Of a DNA stretch of 64,000 bases, positions 1 through 9,733 are shown in pieces. Position 1 is the first letter of the stretch. The number at the start of each line of letters is the position of its first letter. Where the stretch lies: NCBI GenBank assembly GCA_008360975.2, contig CM039182.1, positions 24,214,324-24,278,323 of the forward strand, read 5' to 3'. Both the position numbers and the translations under genes were made by a program. The notes beneath the pieces are model-generated. The model had not been told where the DNA came from. It saw only the letters and a list, made by a program, of their open reading frames with translations, and searched no databases. The stretch is from Lichenostomus cassidix (taxonomy: Eukaryota; Chordata; Aves; Passeriformes; Meliphagidae).

Positions 1-3000
1 TATTCATAATCTAACACAGCTTTTCAGAATGCAGCCCTTTTCTCATAGGATAGGAAGTGGAACTTCCAAAAAATTGAGGTTTCCATTTCCAGCTATCGTG
101 TGTGGATCTGGCCATTGACTTAGCAGTGAAATGACAAGAGGTTTCCTTGTCTAAAGATGCACAATGTACCTGCAGAGCTAATGGAACATAACCCTGCAGA
201 GCAGTGGAGACCCTCAGTACTTTTTCCACTTTCATTCCTGCATTTCCCCCGGCTGGTGTCTCCAGGGGGCTCGGACAGCGCTGTGCGGAGGTGGCACTGC
301 CTTGCCAGCCGGCAGGAGGAGGCGACAAAGAGCCGCTGGTCACCCGGCGGCTCGCGTTGGACTCGAGGTTTTACATCACACCCCAAAAGTTGAGTGTCAG
401 ACCCCATGTTCAGCACCAGGGCTCCTGGGCTTCCTCCTCTGCTACCCCCGTGGCTTGATGTCTCGGCCTGTGCAGAGCTGGCTGCCTTACAGCAGCTGCT
501 CCTGGGTGGTTTTGTCCTGGGCAATGGCCAGCACAAAAAGCTTGTGAATGGCTTTCAAGCTTGGCTTCAAAAGCTTTTCCCTTCTGTGTCATGCAATTGC
601 TCGTTCTGTTCCATGCAAATATTTATGTAATCCTTCTCGTCTATAATGTTATACTAATTAATGGGAGTGTTCCCTCTCTATCTTAAACGGGGTGTAGTAA
701 ATTTGTAGCCTTAATTACTTAATTCTTATGTTTTGTGTTTCAACCTGATGGCAGTGTTCTCATTTTTCCTTTCAATGGTATGATACCTTCTAGATTTCTC
801 TTTCTCTTACTCAAGCGCTTCAGTGTTACACAGAACTAATGCCTCTAACTTGTAACCTGTATTTCTACGGTGACTGCAGCGCTGTGATATTGTTTCTGTA
901 CTTTGGCAAAGAACACAGCTTTTCCAAAATAATGGAATATTTTTGACTGGCCTATGTTCATTATCTGATGCCGTAGAGAACACAATAATTAAGTATTTAA
1001 TGTTTTTATGTACTAAATTAAATTGACTACCAAATCTAGCTTTAAGAGAGAACTTTCACTGATGGTGAAAAGTAAGATAGTACCTGTAAGGTAGGGGAAA
1101 AAATAATCAAAGTACATGGCAAGTAACCAAGGTATGGGAAACAATATTTGAGGTTACATTCTATAACTGACAGCTTGCTGGCTTGAGATAAACAGCTGTT
1201 TTCTCATTTTTATTTATTCAAATTACCAGACTTTTTGTAAAGGAAAAAAGAGAAACAAATTCCACTAATGCAACTGTAATAAGCCTACATTCATGTTACC
1301 AGGAGGGTGTGGAACACAGACTACTAAAATGTGAGCTCAAAGAGAGGCACAAGCATCAGCTTCAGGGTGGAGCAATCCAGGCAAATTTTTCCAACTTGGC
1401 AGTAGATTGCACACTGCAAGGCAGCAGTGATGTGCTGTATTTTGTGAACTCTGGCCTCTGTTTCTCTCTCCAAGAAGTCATCTTCTGCTGCTTCTAGAAC
1501 GTCAGTATAGGCTCCAAAGCGTCACTGAATTTGAACAGTGAGTTGGAAAACTGAACTTGCTGTCTTCTCTTCTTCATGGCACAAAATGTTACCTGATTTA
1601 CCAAGGTAGTGATTCCTGAACTCAGCAAAATCAAATCAGATTTGCTTGTGTGTTATACACTGATAGTGTCAAGTACACTCATAAGCCCTGACCATCAAAT
1701 ATATTTCTCTCTCCTAGTATATGTCTCTGTCTTTTCCCAGTTTGGTTCAATAAGTGTTATTTATGAATAAGAATGGGTATCTACTGCAAAGAAATACTCT
1801 GACATAATGCTTTTATCTGCCAAACCCCATTATTTTCTGCATTTTTAATTTGGACTGTTAAGAAAAAACTTCTTTTCAATAGAAAATTAATGTTGTCACA
1901 ATAAGAAAATATTTCCATGAGAAGATAATTATTAAACTATGACGAGACTCTCAACCATCTCTTATTTCTGCTTTTCCGGCTTGAAATAATTCAATTAGTA
2001 ATATTTCCAAGTCTGAATCTTTCTCAATGAAGTTGGAAAGGAGACTTTTCTATACCATGTATCTGCATATGATACTTATCTGATGAATCAAGGTATGTGA
2101 CAGGTACAATTCACCTTGGAGGATCGTACTCACTTTGTCAACTAATCTGTTTTATGGACTGCTTCCCATCAGTTTTCCCACCTAAACAATTTACCATGAA
2201 ATGAATTTGGCCAGGATTGATTCTTAGCAAATCCTAACAGGTGAAACATTCAGTCTTTTCCATGAGACCATGTATTTTCTGCAGCTAGCTACCATTATTC
2301 TAGTTAGGCTGGTAATTAATAGTTGTCTGTGTTGTGGTGTAAATGCAGAGTTCAATGTTGAGGGCTTATGAGGAAAAGTTGTGTGAAATACAGGTCTTTT
2401 GACCATTCTTAAAATTTCTAGCTTTTAATGCAGGCAAAACCACCATTTCAAAGTAAGTAGTTGTATGCAGTGTATAATTCATGTTTTTCCCTCTTGAAAA
2501 TTCTATTTTATTCTAGCCATAGCTATGCATTTCTTGAATAATTTAAAAGCAGAATGTTTAAGAATGGATGTGAAAGTCTCTTCAGAGTAACTGAGAAAAG
2601 GCTTTACTAGTCTTAGTTTAGGCCTTCATATGCTAATATTTGCTTTTCTGATAAACTGCTAGAATACGCAGTTTTGTTATCATTAGCAGATTTTCTTCAG
2701 ATCTTTCAGGACAAAGTTCTTTTTTTGATGCTATTCTTGATCTTTCAAGTAGTTTGACATGTTCTATGTAAAAACAGCACAATCTTCTGAAGTTGCCAAA
2801 TTAATGATACTAATGAGCTCCCATTTTTAACTATGAATGGCTTCCTATATAAAAGAATCACACTTACAGCAATCACAGATTGCTCATGTTTGAAACTACA
2901 GGTTATCAACTTCTCACTGTTTGTTGTTTATTTTAGTCTCTGACACTCTGGTACTGGGAAACCCTGACTTGAATGTACTTTATCTGCCAAAATGTAAGTA

Positions 3001-5939
3001 TTTTGTTCAGACCAGATCTTTTTCTTTAAACTGGATTACATAATAAGAATTCATGGCTAAGTGCTAAAAAATAGAACTCAGTCATGTTTATGTTGTGATA
3101 TGTATAAGAAAGAAAAACCTCCTCCCCACCAATGGTTTGGCAGGATAGCAGAGAGAGGCTTTCTTGGCCAAAGATCAGATTAAATAAATAGTTTCCATTT
3201 CTACGTGAACAGACAGATATTATCTTGTAAGACTTGAAAGACACTGACAGGAGACAAATGATGGAATGACTTATTTCTTTTGCCTGAGCCATGTGGAAAA
3301 ACTTGCATTGCTGCTCTGCTGCACAAGTAAGTCGCTATCACAAAAACCGAGTGGCTTAAAAGCAGAGAAGTGCCTTGAAACAACCCATCAGTGACATCCA
3401 AAGTAATTATAAAAAATAAAATATTGGAAGTAAATATAATTCACACATATAGAGTAATCAGAAAATCAGCTGTCCTCACTGTTGTGGGACTGCACTGACA
3501 CTGGTTTTAAAAGATACTGAGTGTAATTTAAAGTCATGCCAATAAAATTGAACAACTTGGATCACTCCCTGCCACATGAGAGAATTCAGAATCATTTGGA
3601 GTTACTGCGTTGCAAGTAAAATGGCAGTCATACCCTATCATATGTAAATACTAAACTGAATAGATTTTAAATTCACATTGGTTGGGAAATGGTGTAATTC
3701 TATAACTCAGTGAAGTTACTCTGATTTTATACTAACATAGTAAGAAGACCCTTGGTCTCTTATCTTCTCTAGAGTATGCTGTGCAGCATTTTAATATTGC
3801 ACAGGAATTAACGGAAATATCAATCATACTTTAGCGAAGCCTAAAAATACTTTCTAGTCAATCGGATTATCACAAAAGTGCTGAAAATGTGAAAAAAAAG
3901 GACACACAATTCCGATTTGTATAGTTAGCTGCATGGCCATGATCGTATATGAAGAGACTGTCTTGAAAAGCAACAGAACAATTTAAATAAAATACAATTT
4001 ATTATCCTAGAGGTTATAATAATTTTGGTTCACATAGGCCCTGTGTAAATAAGGATGTAGATTGAAATTTTTTTGTAATTCATTATAATGTAAGTTTGAA
4101 TAACTTAGATGTCAGCAACCAAAGCTGAACCTCCAAATAGGGTCCCAACTCTCTCTGATAAAGCAGCCAAAATTTCCAGTAGTGTCTGTACATTTTGGCT
4201 GTTACAAACCTTAGGTGGTATCGAAGGAAAGTGACATTACTTAAAATAATTTTGCCTCAGATTCTATTTCAAAGCTGGGTATTGTCTGCTTGAACATTTA
4301 TGTTGTCTCCTTACAGCACATTTAAGGAAAACATAAATGTAGTATATTATCTCAAATTGTGGAAAACTTGAGATGTAATATGCACTGCTTTTATCAGCAT
4401 CAGTAAGTTGTCTCGTTTCCATACTTTCTGCTAAAGTACAATATAGAGGTAGTTTGCACTATTCTGCACATTCATGAAATAACTGTTCTCTTGGGTACCT
4501 GGTTTAAAATGTATATTGTCAGTAAGAAGTGACCATCTTGTTTGAAAATCTTCTGTTAAAAAATTAATTTGTGGGTATATTAATTTGTGGGATATTTGTG
4601 GGTTCAGTTATGCAGATAAGGTAGTTGATAATTTCCTAATTATCTTTACATAATTAGATGTGAATTAATCTCTTTAAGATTGTCTCAATTGTTTAATGGA
4701 TTTTTTAATGTTTGCTTGTGACCCTCTCTTTCGGTTGTGCGTGAGAATTATAAAACTCTTAAGGATACATATCTGGTACATGTTAAGCTCTTCAACCACT
4801 CCACATGCTTAGCCAAAAATCAAAAAGGAAATGAAATGTTTAAATTTCTGCCTTACATTCTTCTTCAATGACACCTGAAGTTCTGTTAATATATTTTTAT
4901 CTCCAAAAGTCAAGCAGCTCCCTAAATGCTCCTACACCTTCATGTGTACAAAATCATGCCAATAGAGAGACACTGACAGAGAGGCAGGGCCTCAGATTTG
5001 TGGTGTTTAGAATTTATTAGGTGATGCCCTGCTTAGTGGCAGTATTTTCACTCCTTGTGCAGAGAATCACCTGTAGGACTCCTTATTGCAAGCAGCTGTG
5101 AAAAAGTAATTCCTTCATTCTTCTGCTTTGGAATGTGGTCCTGGAAGGGGAGCTTTCTGTGACTGCTTTCGAAGCTCAGGGGCTGCCTATATCTTCATTC
5201 ATTATCTGTCTCATCTGATCTCCTTTTCTCCCTGCTGAGTTGGTGTGCTTTGGCATGGCCTCGCTCAGCAGCTTGCAGGGCAGCCAGAATCTCCCCAGCT
5301 CCTCCAGTGCCTGTGTCTGCAGCAGCAGGAGCCTGAGCAGGGGCTGAGCAGTGCACCAGGACAGGCTGCTGACAGCACTGGGGAAATTACTGAACACCTT
5401 CACTTCTGTTCCCGGCCTCTTGTGTCTTTATCAAAATGCTGGTTTTCAATCTATCTCATAAGATTTGTTGTTGGCTTGTCAACATTAACCGGCTGACTAA
5501 TTAAACTTTTTTGAGGCAAACTGTTTTGTGCTGCATCCCCTTGGTGCAAAATAGCTAGAGATTGACACCTGTGAGCATTTCAATGCTATACCCATGCATC
5601 AGTGTCTTTAAAACTAATGAATTAAGTTTGTGGATCTATATGCCTTGTATCTTTATTTTCAGCCACCACTGTCTTGCTTCTGTAGACATAACAATTAGTT
5701 TTCAGACGTTGCAGTGTACATCCCCAGGCCATTTTCTGTATATTTATGCAGTTAGTTTAACGAACTTTGCTTAGGAGTTGCTGTGTGATCAACAGTCATT
5801 ACCTTCCTGGATTGTCCATTTTACAAATTACTTTGAGATTTCATGTTCCGCAATTAAGTCTTCTTATTCGCCGTACAAAGCCAAAGCATTTTTGTGGTAA
5901 GCTCGCCCTACTAACAAACAACAAAGGCATTGTGGTTGC
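1..5939. other. Upstream intergenic region, no gene recognised
   Basis: AT-rich sequence upstream of the PPP1R9A CpG island. No ORF here resembles a known protein and none is flanked by convincing splice sites. In other amniotes the upstream neighbour on this side is expected to be SGCE, but no SGCE exon was recognised. The only compositional anomaly is the CpG-dense patch at 246-372. Distal regulatory elements may be present but cannot be identified by eye. Confidence 0.6.
246..372. promoter_or_regulatory. Small CpG-dense patch, possible regulatory element
   Basis: About a dozen CpG dinucleotides fall in roughly 125 bp (for example the cluster at 340-366), while the kilobases on either side have almost none. 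Such retention suggests an unmethylated element or conserved sequence about 6 kb upstream of the PPP1R9A promoter. No repeat family was recognised in it. The overlapping ORFs on both strands are short and of no known family. Confidence 0.35.
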
Positions 5940-6482
5940 GGTTGTGCTCCAAGGGTGATCCACTGCGATCCCCGGTCCCTGTCAGCAGCTGCCAGAACGA
6001 GCCGTGCCCACGGAGCCGTGAGCGTTTGCCGGGTTTGTCACCGGCACGCTCCTCGCTCGGGCAGTTGGGGTGAATCGATCAGCAGCGAGGGAGGGAACAC
6101 GCGGCTCTGGATGTGCAGGGAGCTCTCCGTGCCGGCGGTGCCACCCGCGCCCCGCGGGTTTCCTGCGGCGGGAGGCAGCGGGGCTTTCCCGGGACCCGGG
6201 ACGCTGCCCCTCCCGCGCGGGGGCGGGCACGCTGCCTCCCGAAACGGGCGGGTGCCGGGCGGGCCCGCTCCGCGGGGGTCAGCCTGCAAACGAGCGTTCC
6301 CGGGGAGGGAAGGAAGGGGTAAACCGGCCCGGCAGCAGCCAGCGGGACGCGGTGCTGGCGGCGCGGCCACGGCCGGGCCCGTCCTCCGCCTCTCGGCAGT
6401 CACCGCCCGGAGCCGGACTGCAGCGGGCCGGCCGCCTCCCCCGCCCCGCCGGCGGAGCGAACCACTGCGGCTCGCCGAGGAG

Positions 6483-6488
6483 GTGAGG
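6483..6488 (+). other. PPP1R9A: Candidate splice donor of non-coding exon 1 (alternative A)
   Basis: GAG|GTGAGG, with the exon ending at 6482, matches the donor consensus well. It is one of three plausible donors in the CpG island for joining a non-coding first exon to the acceptor before 7985. Which one is used depends on the unknown start site. Confidence 0.3.
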
Positions 6489-6651
6489 CACCTGTCACCC
6501 GCGGGCGGCGGCGGCGGCTGGCGGCCCCGCGGCGGGCGGCGGCGGATCGGGGCGCGTCCCGGGGCGGGGGCGCGGCGGGGGCGCGGCGGCGGAGGGGCGG
6601 GCGGCGGGCGGGAGCGCGGGCGCGGCGGACGCGGCGCCTCATCCTCCCCCG

Positions 6652-6680
6652 CGCCGTGCCGTGCCGTGCCGCGCCGCGCC
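6652..6680 (+). repeat. GTGCC/GCGCC pentanucleotide tract, left arm of inverted repeat
   Basis: Three GTGCC units followed by two GCGCC units. The tract is the reverse complement, with 2 mismatches over 30 nt, of the GGCAC tract at 7026-7055. It lies in the promoter or first-exon region of PPP1R9A. Confidence 0.8.
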
Positions 6681-6733
6681 GAGGGTGTGCGCGCGGAGCC
6701 GTGTCCGTGCCCCCGCTGCCGCCGCCGCCTGCA

Positions 6734-6826
6734 ATGGCGTTGAGGCGACGCGGCGGCTGCTGCCTCCTGTCAGGCGGGCGGCGGCAGCGGCCGCTCTGCG
6801 CAGAGGAGGCGCGGGGGCAGCGCTGA
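6734..6826 (+). CDS. Possible upstream ORF of 30 codons in exon 1
   Basis: An ATG at 6734 with G at -3 and G at +4 (strong Kozak context) opens a 30-codon ORF ending in TGA at 6824-6826. The peptide is arginine- and glycine-rich, as expected from GC-rich DNA, and matches no known protein. It would be in the mRNA only if transcription starts upstream of 6734 and the donor at 6866 (or 7352) is used. If so, it could limit translation of neurabin-1. It may equally be chance. Confidence 0.25.
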   Translation: MALRRRGGCCLLSGGRRQRPLCAEEARGQR

Positions 6827-6865
6827 GTCGGGCGGCCGGGGGAGCCCGTCGCGGCTGTCGGCTGG

Positions 6866-6871
6866 GTAAGG
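6866..6871 (+). other. PPP1R9A: Candidate splice donor of non-coding exon 1 (alternative B)
   Basis: CTGG|GTAAGG, with the exon ending at 6865, lies near the middle of the CpG island and about 300 bp downstream of the best GC boxes, a fitting place for the end of a non-coding exon 1. Another donor-like site, CGG|GTGAGC, is at 7352. The choice among 6483, 6866 and 7352 needs transcript data. Confidence 0.35.
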
Positions 6872-7025
6872 CGGCGTGCGCGCTCGGCGGCAGAGACGCC
6901 GGGCTCCGCGGGGAGCAGCGCTGGCACCTGGCTTTTGTTTCGCGGGGGCAGCGGGCGGTCGCCCGGGCACTGCCCCGCCGCAAGGTGCTGCCGCCCGAGG
7001 CCCCGTGGCTCCCGCCCGCCTGCGC

Positions 7026-7058
7026 GGCGCGGCACGGCACGGCACGGCACGGCACGGC
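7026..7058 (+). repeat. GGCAC pentanucleotide tandem repeat, right arm of inverted repeat
   Basis: One GGCGC unit followed by five perfect GGCAC units (7031-7055). This is a short minisatellite-like array inside the CpG island, complementary to the tract at 6652-6680, so a transcript covering both could fold back on itself. Confidence 0.85.
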
Positions 7059-7450
7059 CGCCCGAGGAGGAGCCGCCGCGGGGGCTCCAGCGGTGCCTTC
7101 TTGGGTCGAGTTCATTGCCTTCCGCGAGAGCGGCGCGGCTCGCCGAGAGCCTCTGCCGTGTGGCCTTTCCAGTCCCCCGTGGCGACCGGCGGGAGCGGAG
7201 CGGGAGGTGCGCGGGGACGGGCGCATTGCTCCCGGCACTGGCACCGTGTGTGCAGCGGCCGGAGTGAGGCGTCCCTGCCTTAGCGGCAGCGGCGCGCCAG
7301 GGCGAGGGCTGGGGAGCAGGAACGGAAGGGAAGGGAGAGGGGTTTGGCTCGGGTGAGCCCCTGGTGCCCGGTGCTGGGCTGCGGGGCCGGGGATGAGCCC
7401 CTGGGGCGGGGAGTGGGACCGGCTCGGGCCCCTGGCTCCGTTTGTGCACC

Positions 7451-7984
7451 TTCTCGTTGGTACCTCCAGGATCTTGCGGACCATGAAACCGCTGCCCGTG
7501 ACAAGGGGCAGCTTTCCCTAACGGGATTTTACTTACTTTACCCTGTCAGCTGAAGATGCTGAGTTCGGGTGCAGTTTTTTGTATTCCCTCGAGCTGATGT
7601 TTCATTTGCCTTTCTAAGCGTATTATCTTTGATCGTATTTCTACCATTATGTTTCTGTGAGAGAACAAGGATTGTATTGCAGTGCCTCATATTTCATGTC
7701 ACATTGCCTTTCCTTTGCATGCATATTTGTGCCATGATACTATAGCTGTGAATGGAAAGATATGATTATCTTCTTTTGCTATGGAGTGATGTTATAGACT
7801 GTAAGTTATGCAACAGTAATTTGAAAAAGTTTGTAATGGCAAGTTTTCACATGCTTGTGCAGTGTTGGGTAGTTTTGTTTTTTTTTTACTAGGTTTTTGT
7901 AAACATATCAGATAACGGTAAATGGAAATTGTGACAGATTTAATGCACCTGACGTGGTTCAGAAAAGCCTCCTTTCTATTTCAG
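7451..7984 (+). other. PPP1R9A: 3' part of intron 1, PPP1R9A
   Basis: AT-rich sequence between the CpG island and the exon-2 acceptor. It ends in a good polypyrimidine tract and CAG (7969-7984). No gene, repeat or RNA was recognised. Confidence 0.7.
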
Positions 7985-8078
7985 GTTAAATCAGCCCTTG
8001 TTCTTGAGAGTCCTCAGTTGTGCTGCTTTGTCAAAATTGTGTGCATTTAGACATTTGCCTGCAGATCTTCTGTCAAGT

Positions 8079-8108
8079 ATGGCCCTGCTGAAGGGCAGTG
8101 GCCCTTGA
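8079..8108 (+). CDS. Upstream ORF 1 in the neurabin-1 leader (9 codons)
   Basis: ATG at 8079 with A at -3 and G at +4, a strong initiation context, followed by 8 more codons and TGA at 8106-8108. The encoded peptide is MALLKGSGP. It lies wholly in the leader of the predicted mRNA. By general knowledge of upstream ORFs it would reduce or condition translation of the main frame; the peptide itself probably has no function. Confidence 0.45.
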   Translation: MALLKGSGP

Positions 8109-8174
8109 GCAAAAACGCTCCTCAGGCAGAATCTCTGCTGTGACAAACTCCTGAGAAGCGGTACTGCAGAAACT

Positions 8175-8204
8175 ATGCAAGCAGGTTTCACGCTCCTGAA
8201 GTAA
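8175..8204 (+). CDS. Upstream ORF 2 in the neurabin-1 leader (9 codons)
   Basis: ATG at 8175 with A at -3 (C at +4), encoding MQAGFTLLK and ending in TAA at 8202-8204. Only two bases (AC) separate this stop from the neurabin-1 ATG at 8207. That arrangement would require leaky scanning or very short-range reinitiation for the main protein to be made. Confidence 0.45.
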   Translation: MQAGFTLLK

Positions 8205-8206
8205 AC

Positions 8207-9670
8207 ATGATGAAAACAGAGTCTTCAGGAGAAAGATCAACCCTCCGAAGTGCCTCTCCTCACAGAAATGCTTACAGAACTGAGTTCCAGGCGCTGAAAA
8301 GCACCTTTGACAAACCGAAATCAGATGGAGACCAAAAAGCGAAAGAGGAAGGAGAGGCCTCACAGAGCAGGGGAAGGAAATATGGCTCAAATGTCAATAG
8401 GATCAAGAACTTATTTATGCAGATGGGCATGGAGCCCACTGAAAATGCTGGAGTTGCCCCTAAAACCAGGATAAGGGGTGGCCCTTCATCACCTCAAAGA
8501 CGAGTAAGGCCCAAAGAATTTGTGGAAAAAGCAGATGGTTCAATCGTAAAGTTGGAATCGTCTGTCTCTGAAAGGATTAGTAGATTTGACACTATCCATG
8601 ATGGTCCTTCCTATTCCAAGTTTACTGAAACTCGGAAGATGTTTGAGCGAAATGCTCATGAAACAGGACATTCAAATCGCTATTCCCCAAAGAAAGAGAA
8701 AATCGCTTCCAATGATCTTCCGGATGAGTGGTGCAGCTCTAAGTCTCACAGAGGCAGCACTGATTCACTGGACAGTCTTAGCCCAAGGACAGAGACTGTC
8801 TCTCCTACTGTGAGTCAGCTCAGCGCAGTTTTTGAAAACACTGACTCACACAATGTAATCACAGAAAAGTCAGAAAACAGTGAAGAGTACTCTGTAACTG
8901 GTCACTATCCACTAAACCTCTCATCTACTGTCACAAATATCTCCTCTCCAGTTGCAAACCTTGAGGGTTTCAGTCCTTTGAAAGAAGCCAGCACGTGGTC
9001 TCCACCAGCCAAACAGAGTACAGGTGTGATGTCTGTTGAGAACTCTCAGCAGACTAACACGCCTTTAACACCGAGACAGAAAGTGTCCACTGGCATTTCA
9101 GCAGGTTCAAAAACAACTGAAGAAATAAAAAAGAGCACAGAGGCAAGTGCTGATTCTGTTGAGAGTTCTGCAACAGGTCAACAGGATTTGGTTGGCACGC
9201 TTGACAGTGAAAGATCTGTGGACAGCTGTCCTAGGAGTAAGTCAAAAACAGACGCAGGAGTTTTGGTGCAACAAAAGGAACGGTCAGAACATACAGAAGG
9301 TATCTTTGATCGACCTGAAGCTGCAGAGTTAACAAGAAATGTAGCTTCAGGTGGTGATTTTGCCACAGATGCAGTTTCAGATGCTACTGAGTCCCATTAT
9401 GACGAGGCAAGTGAAAAAGATGTGCATGAAGATGTGAATAATTTTCAGAGTTCCCATGTGTACATGCACTCCGACTACAATGTGTATCGGGTACGATCCA
9501 GATATAATTCTGACTGGGGAGAGACAGGTACAGAACAGGATGATCTGGATGACAGTGATGAAAATAACTGTTATGAACCTGATATGGAATATTCTGAAAT
9601 TAATGGATTGCCAGATGAAGATGAAATCCCAGCCAACAGAAAAATACAGTTTAGCCGGGCTCCAATTAAG
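8207..9670 (+). CDS. PPP1R9A: Neurabin-1 (PPP1R9A), first coding exon, N-terminal 488 residues
   Basis: Neurabin-1 is an actin-bundling scaffold of dendritic spines and synapses that brings protein phosphatase 1 (PP1) to F-actin. The start MMKTESSGER aligns with the mammalian start MLKTESSGER; a stop lies in frame upstream. The F-actin-binding region (about 1-144) includes the conserved patches RNAYRTEFQALKSTFDKPKS (20-39), KYGSNVNRIKNLFMQMGM (58-75) and ISRFDTIHDGPSYSKF (124-139). A Ser/Thr-rich, variable linker follows (about 150-410). The conserved block 415-474 has an acidic part from about 439. The PP1-docking motif KIQF is at 479-482, with the serine equivalent to the PKA-regulated site at 483. 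Reading stays open to a TGA at 9731, but homology ends at residue 488, where AAG|GTAAAG gives a phase-0 splice donor at 9671. The PDZ, coiled-coil and SAM regions lie in later exons outside the window. Mammalian neurabin-1 is about 1,100 residues, so this exon encodes roughly 44%. Identification is from recognised family sequence. Confidence 0.96.
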
Positions 9671-9676
9671 GTAAAG
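9671..9676 (+). other. PPP1R9A: Splice donor of PPP1R9A exon 2
   Basis: AAG|GTAAAG follows codon 488 exactly where homology to neurabin-1 stops. Mammalian proteins continue APIKVFNTY, so the next exon should begin with a Val codon, in phase 0. Confidence 0.9.
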
Positions 9677-9733
9677 TTTCTTATGTTTCTTGTTTTTGCA
9701 GTTTGGTTTGTTTTCAAATGCAGCTTTATTTGA

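Larger units (their letters stand above)
5940..7450 (+). promoter_or_regulatory. PPP1R9A: CpG island promoter of PPP1R9A
   Basis: About 1.5 kb of very GC-rich, CpG-saturated sequence flanked by AT-rich DNA, immediately upstream of the first coding exon of PPP1R9A. There is no clear TATA box. GC-box (Sp1-type) motifs are visible, for example GGGGCGGGG at 6561-6569 and GGGGCGG near 6594-6600. This is the usual architecture of a broad housekeeping or neuronal CpG-island promoter, so transcription probably starts at several points. The exact start cannot be seen. The long ORFs on both strands are by-products of high GC content (few stop codons), not proteins. Confidence 0.85.
7985..8206 (+). other. 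PPP1R9A: 5' leader part of exon 2, PPP1R9A
   Basis: The exon start is inferred from the tract CCTCCTTTCTATTTCAG ending at 7984, the only strong acceptor close upstream of the neurabin start codon. The 222-nt leader contains two short upstream ORFs (8079-8108 and 8175-8204), both in acceptable Kozak context. The second ends 2 nt before the main ATG. An in-frame stop upstream of 8207 supports 8207 as the true start. Confidence 0.75.

Noticed and set aside
1..5939. SGCE or PEG10 exons upstream of PPP1R9A
   Set aside because: None recognised. PEG10 is a mammalian acquisition and is not expected in birds.
5955..7484. Long ORFs on both strands in the CpG island (262, 349, 281 and 231 codons among others)
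   Set aside because: They overlap each other in many frames, are R/A/P/G-rich as expected from GC-rich DNA with few stops, and resemble no known protein.
9680..9701. Acceptor-like TTTCTTGTTTTTGCAG just after the exon-2 donor
   Set aside because: A 31-nt intron is too short to be spliced in vertebrates, and the site is not followed by a donor motif.
9671..9733. Reading the 508-codon ORF as the full protein
   Set aside because: Homology to neurabin-1 ends exactly at AAG|GTAAAG; the last 20 codons are intron.
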